Assembly: GCF_900099895.1 (NCBI RefSeq)
Contig: NZ_FNDY01000001.1
Span: 434,001 to 498,000, forward strand
DNA: 64,000 nucleotides
Source of the DNA: Paenibacillus naphthalenovorans
GTDB taxonomy: Bacteria; Bacillota; Bacilli; Paenibacillales; NBRC-103111
Direction: 5' to 3'
Of this stretch, positions 52,930 to 63,000 are shown piece by piece. The first letter of the stretch is position 1. Every line of letters starts with the position of its first letter. The notes beneath the pieces are model-generated. The model was not told where the DNA came from. It did no database searches and worked only from the letters and a program-made list of their open reading frames with translations. The translations under genes and the position numbers were made by a program.

Positions 52930-53430
52930 TTGAAAAATAGTGGGCTGAAGAGTGTGACGGAGCAAGCTTGGAAGGTCGTTCTAACCGTAATTGCCGTATG
53001 CTTTTTAATAGGGACTTTTCTCACCTTTGTCAATGTGGTCATGCGTAAAGCATTGAATAAACCTTGGATCGGCACGGAAGAGATGGACAGCATTCTGCTG
53101 GTGCTCCTCGTTTTTTTGCCGTTAGCCTATGTGGAATGGACCAACAAGCAGTTGAATGTGTCCGTTGTTTTCGACTTATTCCCGAAGAAAGTTAAGTTTT
53201 GGATCCGGAAATCGCATCATCTCTTAATATTGGCCGTATCGATTTGCCTCACGGCGGCTTCTTGGGAAGTCGTGCAAAGAAACATGGATGTAGGCAATAA
53301 AACGGCATCTTTAGGCATTCCTTTATATTTACTATTCGGGATTATATTTGTCGGATTTGCTTTAACAACATTGACCAAACTTGTACAGCTCTTTATGTCG
53401 GATGAAGACGGTGGCCCCCATGATCATTAG
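52930..53430 (+). CDS. TRAP transporter small permease (DctQ)
   Basis: 166 residues, four helices, DctQ family by size, topology and VNVVMRKALNKPWIGTEE region. TTG start at 52930 behind GGGGGAG. Overlaps the large subunit gene by 11 bases. Confidence 0.9.
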   Translation: MKNSGLKSVTEQAWKVVLTVIAVCFLIGTFLTFVNVVMRKALNKPWIGTEEMDSILLVLLVFLPLAYVEWTNKQLNVSVVFDLFPKKVKFWIRKSHHLLILAVSICLTAASWEVVQRNMDVGNKTASLGIPLYLLFGIIFVGFALTTLTKLVQLFMSDEDGGPHDH

Positions 53431-54676
53431 TGCGATTCTTTTTATTGTGTTTTTGGCGCTGGGATTCCCGATTTATATTTCTTTGCTGACCACAGGGATC
53501 TATATCCTTGTGTTTGAAATGAACATGGACATGTCTTCCATTGTATTGGTTTTATTCGATAGTGTGTTTAAATTTACGCTGGCGGCCGTACCTTTTTTCC
53601 TGTTGGCGGGCGCATTAATGGAGACCAGCTCCATGGCCAAGCGCATGGTCAATTGGTTATTCTACCTGGTCAGCAGGTATCGTGGCGGTGCGCCGTTAAC
53701 AGGGGTATTGGCAAGTGAATTTTTCGCTACGATATCCGGCTCGTCCGCTGCATCAACAGCAACGGTCGGTAAAATTCTGTATCCGGAAATCTCAAAAGCG
53801 TCAGGAGAATCCTTTGCACTCGGACTCTTGACTTCCTGCGGGGCTCTCGCGGTCGTTATGCCGCCAAGTATTACGATGATTTTGTATGGCGCCACAGCTT
53901 CCATATCGACAGGAGCCCTCTTCTTGACGGGGATCGTCCCGGCTTTACTGATCGGAGGCCTGATTTCGTTTTATATTATCTGGCGCTCGAACAAGGTGGA
54001 GACGGCAGAGCGGTTTTCTTTTAAAGAATTTATGCTGAGAACCAAAAATGCTTTTTGGATCCTTATTTTGCCCGCAGTGATTTTGGGCGGTATCTACGGG
54101 GGACTGTTCACGCCGACAGAAGCCGCGTCCGTAGCCGCTGTTTATGCCACGGTTGTAGCCATTTTTATCTACAGGGAAATGGGTCTGCGTACATTTTTCG
54201 GCGCGATAAAAGATGCAATGATGCTGAATACACAAATTTTTATTATCATCGCCTCAAGCACCGTGTTTTCGCAAGCCCTGACCTTTGCTCAAGTGCCGCA
54301 AAAACTGACGGCTTTGACGTCGGATTTGTCACCGGTTGTGTTTATATTAATTATCAATTTATTTTTGCTGCTTGTCGGGATGTTTTTTGATCCGACCTCG
54401 GCTGTTCTGGTCATTACCCCATTATTGGTACCCATCTGTAATGCTTTGGGGATTGATCTGATTCAAATGGGGCTGATTATGACCGTCAATCTTGCCATTG
54501 GCATGTTCACTCCGCCGTTCGGCTTGAATTTATTCGTCAGTCAGGGCGTGTTCAAAAAGTCTATGGCCGAAGTGGTTGCCAGCTTGAAGCCGTTCTGGGT
54601 CTGGTATTTATTGTCTTTGGCGATTATCAGTTATATCCCGCAATTATATATGTGGCTTCCGGATTTAATGAAATAA
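53420..54676 (+). CDS. TRAP transporter large permease (DctM)
   Basis: 418 residues, about twelve helices. ATISGSSAASTATVG and GGIYGGLFTPTEAASVAAVYA are DctM signatures. It carries the sodium-coupled transport path. ATG 53420 has GGTGG five bases upstream; ATG 53402 is less likely. The stop shares one base with the next ORF. Confidence 0.93.
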   Translation: MIISAILFIVFLALGFPIYISLLTTGIYILVFEMNMDMSSIVLVLFDSVFKFTLAAVPFFLLAGALMETSSMAKRMVNWLFYLVSRYRGGAPLTGVLASEFFATISGSSAASTATVGKILYPEISKASGESFALGLLTSCGALAVVMPPSITMILYGATASISTGALFLTGIVPALLIGGLISFYIIWRSNKVETAERFSFKEFMLRTKNAFWILILPAVILGGIYGGLFTPTEAASVAAVYATVVAIFIYREMGLRTFFGAIKDAMMLNTQIFIIIASSTVFSQALTFAQVPQKLTALTSDLSPVVFILIINLFLLLVGMFFDPTSAVLVITPLLVPICNALGIDLIQMGLIMTVNLAIGMFTPPFGLNLFVSQGVFKKSMAEVVASLKPFWVWYLLSLAIISYIPQLYMWLPDLMK

Positions 54677-55023
54677 TGGCTCGCCTGTATTGTTCTCAAC
54701 AGGTATCCTACATCGGGTTTCTTGGACCCAAAAGCAGAACCGAACGCATCCTGCATGAAATCGTAAAGATCGATTCAACACGATTAGAATCCTTACGTGA
54801 TGTCATATACAGTCCTATCGGTTTGGATTTAGGTGCAGAAACGGCAGAAGAAGTCGCGGTCAGCATAGCGGCGGAATTATTGGCCGTCAGAAACCGGCGC
54901 TCTCCTCAATTTTTGCGTGATAAGCCGGGAGCCATTCACGATAACCGGTTAGCGGCATCGGAGGAGCGGAGGAATCCGGGGACTGCCGCCAGCGCAAGCA
55001 TGAGACCTATCTGTGGAATATAG
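54676..55023 (+). pseudogene. XdhC/CoxI-family protein, N-terminally truncated
   Basis: 115 residues. YIGFLGPKSRTERIL and SPIGLDLGAETAEEVAVSIAAELLAVR match only the C-terminal part of the XdhC Rossmann domain; intact proteins exceed 250 residues. The ATG shares one base with the dctM stop and has no good ribosome site. XdhC inserts the sulfurated molybdenum cofactor, so it belongs with the upstream enzyme. The missing N-terminus includes the cofactor-binding part, so it is probably a remnant unless it works as a fragment. Confidence 0.75.
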
Positions 55024-55085
55024 TGTTATATCATGAAGCACCTGAGCTGCAATGAAAAAATACGGCCTAAAACCGGGTGATTTTT

Positions 55086-55835
55086 TTGACGATATCAGCG
55101 ATTGCAATTTTTATCGCGGTGTTGGCCCTGCTGGTTGCAGGATTCGCCAAAGGCATCAGCGGCATGGGACTTCCTGTTGTGGCCACGCCGGTTTTGACGC
55201 TCTTGTTTGATCTGCAAACCGCCATTGCGATTACCATCGTGCCTACACTTCTAACGGATATAATCATGTTGATCAGAACACCGAAAAATTGGGGCTTGAT
55301 CAAAAACGCCGCTTCCTTGATGATGTTTGGAATGTGCGGCATCGCAGTCGGTTCCTATGCGTTGGTTCGCATCCATCCGTCCATTCTGTCGGCAGTTCTG
55401 GGTGTCATCATTCTTCTTTTTGTCGGCACCTCTTTTTTCGCCGTTTTTCCCGCGATCAAGCAGAGGAGACGGCTGGATGCGACGGTAGGGTTCATCGCTG
55501 GGACCGCCCAGGGCGCCGCCGGTGCCAGCGGTCCGATCATCAGCATGTATATGCTGCAGATGAAGATGAGCCGGGACGAATTTTTGTTTATGATCAACAG
55601 TTTTTTTGTGACGATTGATGTTATACAGCTTATGACCGTTTATAAACTGGGGCTTTACCATGGCCCGGTCATTTATTATTCGATAGGGGCGATCGTCCCG
55701 GCCCTGTTGGCGCTTGCGGCAGCCTTTGCATTGCAAAAGAAAATCTCCGATCAAGTGTTTCGTTATTCCGTGCTGATCATGATGACATTAAGTGCGTCGG
55801 CTTTATTATTCAAGTCGATTCAAACCATGTTATGA
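55086..55835 (+). CDS. TauE/SafE-family membrane exporter
   Basis: 249 residues from TTG 55086 (GGGTGA about six bases before); GTG 55077 is the alternative. Eight helices; GFAKGISGMGLPVVATPVL is the family signature and appears again in weaker form at GTAQGAAGASGPI. Members export sulfite, sulfoacetate or other small anions. It closes the catabolic operon. Confidence 0.87.
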   Translation: MTISAIAIFIAVLALLVAGFAKGISGMGLPVVATPVLTLLFDLQTAIAITIVPTLLTDIIMLIRTPKNWGLIKNAASLMMFGMCGIAVGSYALVRIHPSILSAVLGVIILLFVGTSFFAVFPAIKQRRRLDATVGFIAGTAQGAAGASGPIISMYMLQMKMSRDEFLFMINSFFVTIDVIQLMTVYKLGLYHGPVIYYSIGAIVPALLALAAAFALQKKISDQVFRYSVLIMMTLSASALLFKSIQTML

Positions 55836-55837
55836 GG

Positions 55838-56698
55838 TTATAGACGGGGAGTTAACCATTGAAAAATTTGCTCCAGCGCTTCTTTTTGTCGGCTGCCTTG
55901 CAGAGGCTGATGCTCGCCGTCCTGGTAGACGATACTTGTCTTATCTTTTGAGGGCATGATTTCAAAAAAATGTTCAATAAGCTTGACGTTGACTACCGGA
56001 TCGTATACATCGTACAGACATAATGCCGGGAAATGAAAATTCTGGATTTCCGTTATAGCCATTTTACCGTGATGCATCATTTCCGTACACCAGCGCGGAG
56101 TATAACAGATGGTCGGCAGCTGTTCTTCTTTTATGGCATCGGAGGTCCAATCGGGCAAACTCGCCCGGAAGCATTTGAGTCTTCTTAAGATTTCGTTCCA
56201 CCTGATCAGGTCAAGAGGCAGGGTTGGAGCGACGACCGAAAAAAATTCAATGCATTTTCTGATGATGAACGGAGGCGGATAAATTCCCAGGGCCGGGGAA
56301 GACAACAGAACGCCGGCTATGTTGCCGGGAAACCGTTGAACATAACGTATGGCGATGAGACCACCCATACTATGGCCGAACAGATAGATCGGCAATCCCG
56401 AATACTGCTTCTGCAAGCGGGAGACCAGTTCTTCCAGATCATCCAAATATTCCTGGAATCGAAGAATGTGCCCCCGTCTTCCCCCCGAACGTCCGAAACC
56501 CCGCAGGTCTGGCGCGGCGAGAGCGACCCGCCGGTTTAAACACTCCGTGCCGATACAGGAGTAATGTCCCGAGTGCTGTCCCGCCCCATGCAGAAAAATA
56601 ATAAGTGCTTTAGCGTTAACAGGTATCCAGATACGGCAATATAAGGCATGCTGCCGAATGTTTGAAACATACAGATGATCAGCTATATGTTTAGACAT
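55838..56698 (-). CDS. Alpha/beta hydrolase, monoacylglycerol lipase-like
   Basis: 286 residues. HGAGQHSGHY oxyanion region, nucleophile Ser in GHSMGG, Asp in DVYDPVV and His in DGEHQPL complete the triad. Best fit is the serine hydrolase group of lysophospholipases and monoglyceride lipases. Cytoplasmic, single gene, convergent with the TauE gene with two bases between stops. Confidence 0.9.
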   Translation of the reverse strand: MSKHIADHLYVSNIRQHALYCRIWIPVNAKALIIFLHGAGQHSGHYSCIGTECLNRRVALAAPDLRGFGRSGGRRGHILRFQEYLDDLEELVSRLQKQYSGLPIYLFGHSMGGLIAIRYVQRFPGNIAGVLLSSPALGIYPPPFIIRKCIEFFSVVAPTLPLDLIRWNEILRRLKCFRASLPDWTSDAIKEEQLPTICYTPRWCTEMMHHGKMAITEIQNFHFPALCLYDVYDPVVNVKLIEHFFEIMPSKDKTSIVYQDGEHQPLQGSRQKEALEQIFQWLTPRL

Positions 56699-56844
56699 GG
56701 GATACTACTCCTCGATTCCTTCGAATATGCACAACTCGTTTTCCAACTTAATATGCGCGATTTTCCCGCATCCGATACGCAGGACAGATTCCTGTGATGA
56801 TGAGGGTAAGCTTGCGTAAAACGCTGTCCCCGAAATGAATGAAG

Positions 56845-56888
56845 AACCTCCGGAACCACTTTTAAATAATGGTGCCGGAGGTTTTATT
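56845..56888. terminator. Terminator-like hairpin in the 56.7-57.1 kb gap
   Basis: Perfect pairing except one position: AACCTCCGGAACC (56845-56857) with GGTGCCGGAGGTT (56871-56883), followed on the plus strand by TTTTATTATT. No gene ending here was found on either strand, so it may insulate the next gene. The rest of 56699-57065 holds no recognised gene. Confidence 0.65.
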
Positions 56889-57065
56889 ATTGACCGGATT
56901 GAAGAGGGCAACACATACCAAATATACATCCTTCCGAAGCGAAATTTATAATTTGCAGCATAAATGGGAATGTTTTAACTGTTATAACTTAACCGTTACG
57001 GAGTCAACAGATCTTATAGACATGACTTCTTTAACATTAATTTCTGACTTTCTTTGGGAGGATGT

Positions 57066-60000
57066 ATGAATCTACATACGGAACAACTCCGACAAAAAGC
57101 TCATGAACTTGCGCTAACCCATGAACCATACATCACGCGGCGCCTAGCGATGCGCATATGGCGGAATTTTACTACGGATATGGAAAATTTGACTGCGTTC
57201 ATACGCTCCATGCATGGACGTCGCGCAAGTTGTTCGCAGCCGGCGGAAGAATGGTTCCTTGATCACGCGGAGTTCATTGAGGAACAGGGGTTAGTCATTA
57301 AAAGCCAGCTCACCGGAAGCTTTTTGCGGCGTTTGCCGCATCTACGCAAGACCGGCGAGCCACGGATTCTTTCGATCTGTGCCGATTATCTGAAACACGT
57401 GGACGGAAACCTGGACATGGACACTTTTGTTTCCTATATCAATTCTTATCAGGAAGTATCCGTTTTGACCATTGCTGAAACGTGGGCGATCCCGCTTATC
57501 GCAAGAATTGCCTTGATCCGGCGATTGGCCGAAGTGATGGAATTCATTCGCGAACGGCATGAGGTGTGTTCACTCGTCGAAAGGCTGCTGGAGCGAATGG
57601 AGCCGTCGAAGGTAAGTCCCGATGCGCTTAAGGCTGCGCTTGAACAAGCAGGCCAAGAGATGCCGCTCTCCGGTCCGATGATCGTCCATTTGGTCAGTCA
57701 TCTGCGTGAATGGACGGACGATTCGGCACACGTACGTGAATGGCTGTTGTGCAACTTGGAAAACGGTCCTGACAGCCTGGATCGTATCGTCTCCTATGAG
57801 TATCAGCTTCAGGCGGCATATCAAGTGACGATAGGCAATGCCATCAGCAGTCTGAGAAAAATCGAACGCTGCGACTGGCACGAACCATTCGAGCAAATTT
57901 GCCTTGTGGAACAAACCATGAGGCAAGAAAACTCCGGTGACTATGTATTGCTGGATGATTCAAGCCGCAGCGTACTGCGGGGACGCGTTGAGCGGCTGGC
58001 CCGCCGCTTTAATGTGCCGGAGAATCTGATCGCCAAGCAGGCTGTGGAGCTGGCGGCACAAGAGTATAACCTGGCGTGCGCGGAACGAGAACAAGCCAAC
58101 ACCCATATAGCGGAGAAGGAGAGTGCCGCGGGTAGTGCGGTTCGTCCGGATGTGATGCCTCGTCCGGCGTATATCGCTTATTACCTGCTCGAACCGAGCG
58201 GCGTCAAAGAGCTCCAGCGCGCGCTGAAACAATGCAGCAGTCCCCGGCGTTTGTCGCATATAGGGCTGCTGCAACGGGCTACCGGCGTTTATTTCACCGT
58301 TCTTACAGGGCTGTTCCTGGTTGCACTTCTCGGATTCGCTTTGTGGATTGCAGGAGGCTTCAGCTTGACGCTGACCGGGTGGGCGGCGGTTTTGCTTTTG
58401 CTGTCAATACCCGTGAGTGAGTGGGCCGTAACGGCAACACACTGGATGATTGAGTGCGCAAGGCAGCCGCGGCCGCTGCTTCGCTATGATTTCTCGCATG
58501 AAATTCCGAGTGAGGCGACTACAATGGTTGTCATTCCGGTGATCTGGTCAAACGTCGAACAAGTGCGGGAAATGGCGGATCGGCTGGAGCTTCATTATCT
58601 GGCGAACCGCGATCCAAATCTTCATTTCGCCCTTCTGGGTGATTTTGCCGATGCCGACGCCGAGAGTCTTCCGCAGGATTCCGCCATTCTTGAAGCTGCC
58701 CGCGCAAGTATTGAGAGTTTGAACCGCACGTACTCCCAAACGGAAGAAAGCAGTACGTTTCACCTTTTTCAACGTCGCAGATTGTGGAACCCGTCTGAGG
58801 GCGTATGGATGGGCTGGGAGCGCAAGCGGGGCAAACTGGTAGAGTTCGTCGAACTGCTAAAAGGGCGAACAGATACGACCTACGACTTCGTAGTCGGGGA
58901 TGCCTCGGTTCTTCCGGGCATCCGTTATATCATTACACTCGACGCGGATACACAGCTTCCGATCGGCAGCGCCCACCGGATGATCGGTACCCTGCATCTG
59001 CCATATAACCAGCCGCGGCTGAACCGTTCGCGGACACGGGTGGTCGAGGGATACGGCGTACTGCAGCCGCGAATCGGCATTAGTCACGAATCGTCCTTGC
59101 GTTCGCGCTTGGCTTATTTATGGTCAGGCGATCCGGGAATCGATCCTTATGCGTTTGCGGTTTCCGATCCGTATCAGGACGGATTAGGGCAGGGGATTTT
59201 CACGGGTAAAGGGATATTCGATGTCAGTGCATTTGCGCAGGTGCTATGCGAACGTATTCCTGAAAACCGGGTCCTTAGCCATGATTTGTTGGAGGGCGGC
59301 TTTTTGCGGGCAGGCTTGCTGTCGGACATTGAATTGATCGATGACCAGCCTGCCGCGTTCAGCGCGTATCAAAGAAGACTGCACCGATGGGTGCGAGGGG
59401 ATTGGCAATTGCTTTTATGGCTCTTTCCCCGCACGTCCGACCGGCGGGGAAAGAGCTTGCCGGTCGATCTATCCGCTCTTACCCGCTGGCATATGATCGA
59501 TAACCTGCGACGCAGTCTATTTCCGCCGGCGCTGTTCGCTCTTCTGCTGTTAGGTACGGGCGTCCTTCCCGGATCACCGGAACGCTGGTTTGTTTTTGGG
59601 TTTGCTACATTGTTTTTGCCGCTGATCCGCCAACTCGTGGCAATGCGGCATACTATTCGGCGTCCCCGGAGCCTGCTTGCCACGGCTTTGCAAGTTTTGG
59701 TTACCCTGTTGACTCTGCCGTTTCAAAGCGTTCTGCTGCTAGACGCGATCGGCAGAACTTTGTTCCGGCTATTCGTTTCAAAGCGTCGTTTGCTTGAATG
59801 GGTCAGCTCTGCGGAAATTGAACGCCGCAACCGCGGAAAGCGGCATATTGTGCTTTTAGGGATGTACCCGGGATATGCATTGGTGCTTGTCTTTGCGTTG
59901 GCAGCGGCGGCGAGCGGCGCTCCAGCGGTACGGTGGACAGGCTTGACGCTCTGTGCTGTATGGTTATTCGCTCCTCTTGTCGTCCACTGGTTGGACCGTC

Positions 60001-63000
60001 CCGTCCAACAGGCCGAGCTGACGCTCGAACCGGGAGAAGAGGAAGAACTGAAGGCGTTGGCCAAACAGATTTGGACCTTCTTCGAGGACTACGTTACCGC
60101 AAAGGACCATTGGCTGCCGCCTGATAACGTGCAGTTGGAGCCGCCCAATGGCATTGCACATCGAACTTCGCCCACCAATATCGGGCTTTATCTTGCCTGC
60201 ACGCTCGCCGCACGGGATTTCGGATTTATCGATACGCCCGGGCTGATTGAGCGGTTGGAGCGTACGATCGATACGGTGGAGCGCATGAATAAATGGAACG
60301 GCCATCTTTATAACTGGTACGACACGACTACTCTAGAACCACTGCCTCCTCTGTACGTATCGACGGTGGATTCCGGTAACTTCGCCGGCTATTTAATGAC
60401 AGTCAAAGAGGGGTTGGCCGAGTGGCTCAAAAATGACTTTACATTCAACGAAAGGCCGGAGTCGAATACCAAGGGTCAAGGTCAAGCGGAAGAAGCGTTC
60501 CATGTGGCATTCGCCGAGGATTTGGTGCCTTCACTGCAGGGTAAACTGACGGACAAGACCACGGAAACGGCAGACGCGGGAGTCGGGGGGAATAAAGACG
60601 GTTCCGGACGCAAAGCATCGGCAGAGGATTGGCCGGCACGCGGACAACATCTGATCTCACGCATGGCGCTGTTGATTGAGAAGACAGACTTTCGTCCGCT
60701 TTACGATCACAAGACCAAACTATTGACATTGGGGTATCATGCCGCGCTCCAAGAACGCGATAAGATTCTGTATGACCTGATGGCATCAGAGGCAAGACAG
60801 GCCAGCTTTATTGCCATTGCCCTCGGTCAGGTGTCTGTAGCTCATTGGCGCGCGCTCGGACGGACCATGACCAAAGTCGGGAAGCGCACCGCGCTGCTCT
60901 CCTGGTCCGGAACCATGTTCGAATATTTGATGCCCTGGCTGATGATGCGCACCTATCGGAACACCATCTGGGATAGCACCTACCGCGCCGTCGTGGAGCG
61001 GCAAATCGATTATGCGCACGAAAGGGGTGTCCCCTTCGGCATTTCCGAATCCGGCTATTACGCTTTTGATTACCAGATGAACTATCAATACAGGGCGTTC
61101 GGCGTTCCCGGTCTCGGCTTCAAGCGGGGCCTGGAACAGGATTTGGTCGTGGCGCCGTATGCCGCCATTCTGGCGCTGCCTTTTGCGAAACGTCAAGGGC
61201 TTAAAGATTTGCGTAAAATGGAGGAGCTTGGCGCGCGCGGCAAATATGGCTATTATGAGGCGATCGATTTCACGTCCGAACGGATGCCGAATAATGAGAC
61301 ATGCATGGTCATCCGCAGCTTTATGGCCCATCATCAAGGGATGAGTTTGCTTGCCCTTGCGAACATACTGCTGCCGGTAAAAATGTACGAGCGGTTTCAC
61401 CGCGACAAGCGCGTGCAGGCGGCGGAGCTGCTGCTGCAGGAGCGGATACCCGCGCATCCCAAAATCATTAGACACCCTGCAATGGCACGTGAATATATGC
61501 CTGAAACAAGGCCGGTGCAGAATGATGCGCAGCGGGAATACCTCTCGGCAGATACGCGTACGCCGGAGGTGTGTGTTCTGTCCAACGGAACCTATATGAC
61601 CGTCGTGACGGGCAGTGGCGGCGGGTTCAGCCGATATGAAGGTCTGGCCGTCTCGCGGTGGCGGGAGGATCCGGTATTGGACGATTGGGGGAGCTATATC
61701 TATATCCGTGACGTCGCCCGTGATGCGGTGTGGTCTCCGGCATTTCAACCGTGCCGTGTTCCGTCATCCGAACAACGCATACAATTCTCGCTTGACCGGG
61801 CCACCTTCATGCGTACAGACGGAGACGTGCAGACCCGTCTTGAAGTCTGCGTATCGCCCGAATGGAATGCGGAAATTCGCCGATTGACGCTGACCAACAC
61901 GGGGAATGAGGCCAAGATCATAGAGGTCACAACGTTTACGGAGCTGGCCTTGGCCCCCCCTATAGCTGATGATGCGCATCCCGCTTTCAGCAAATTATTT
62001 ATAGAAACAGAATATGCGGGCGATTCCGAGTGCCTTCTCGCCCGAAGAAGACCCCGACAGGAAAGTGAGAAGGCTGTATGGGCGGCGCATTCCCTCATGG
62101 CGGAAGGACGAACGCTCGGACCGGCGGAATATGAGACAGACCGGGCCAGCTTTATCGGCCGCGGACATTCCATCTCCCAGCCGCAGGGGATCCGTTCCCG
62201 CCTTCGCGGTACGGTGGGCTCTGTGGCGGACCCTGCCTTTATCATGCGGCGTCAGGTAAGCATCGAGCCCGGTGAACAGGTTCAATTGTTCGCTGTTACC
62301 GGGATTGCCGATTCCAAGGAGGAAGCGGTCGGCATCGTCCGCCGGTTCCTGGAGAACCAGGCGGTGGAACGAACATTTCTGCTCGCGTGGAATCGCAGTC
62401 AAATCGAGCTTAGGCATCTGCACATTACGGCCGCCGAGGCGGCGGCCTTCCAAACCTTTGCCGGACAGGTGCTGTATACTTCTCCGCTAAGGAAGGAACG
62501 GAAGGACAGAATCATGGCGAATGCCAAAGGGCAGTCCGGCCTCTGGGCGCATGGCGTGTCCGGGGACCGTCCGATGATCCTTGTACGGATCGAGAATCGG
62601 GCCAATATGAAATTTATTGCCAAACTTCTGATCGGACACGAGTATTTGCGCCGCTTGGGGTTATTTTTTGACCTGGTCATTCTGAATGAATCGGCAGGCG
62701 GATACCAGCAGGATTTGCAGAAAGCGCTGCGCAGTGCGGTAGAACACGGGATGGACCGGTATAACGCAGGGAATGGGGGAGTGTTCATTATTAATGCCGA
62801 CCAGCTGCCGGATGTGGACAGGACGCTGCTGCTGGCCGCAGCCCGTCTTATCCTGCGTGCGGGCGGTCCGAGTCTGAAGGCGCAAATCAAGCTGCCGCGT
62901 CAGGATAAAGCCTGGCCGGCCCCGTTCGCAGCGACAGTGCCGTTAAACCGGTTCGGCAGCCCGCCGACGGAAGACGTGCGCGATTTGATGTTCTTTAATG

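Noticed and set aside
56705-56929. Minus-strand open frame of 74 residues
   Set aside because: It runs through the terminator hairpin at 56845-56888 and has no recognisable domain or good ribosome site.
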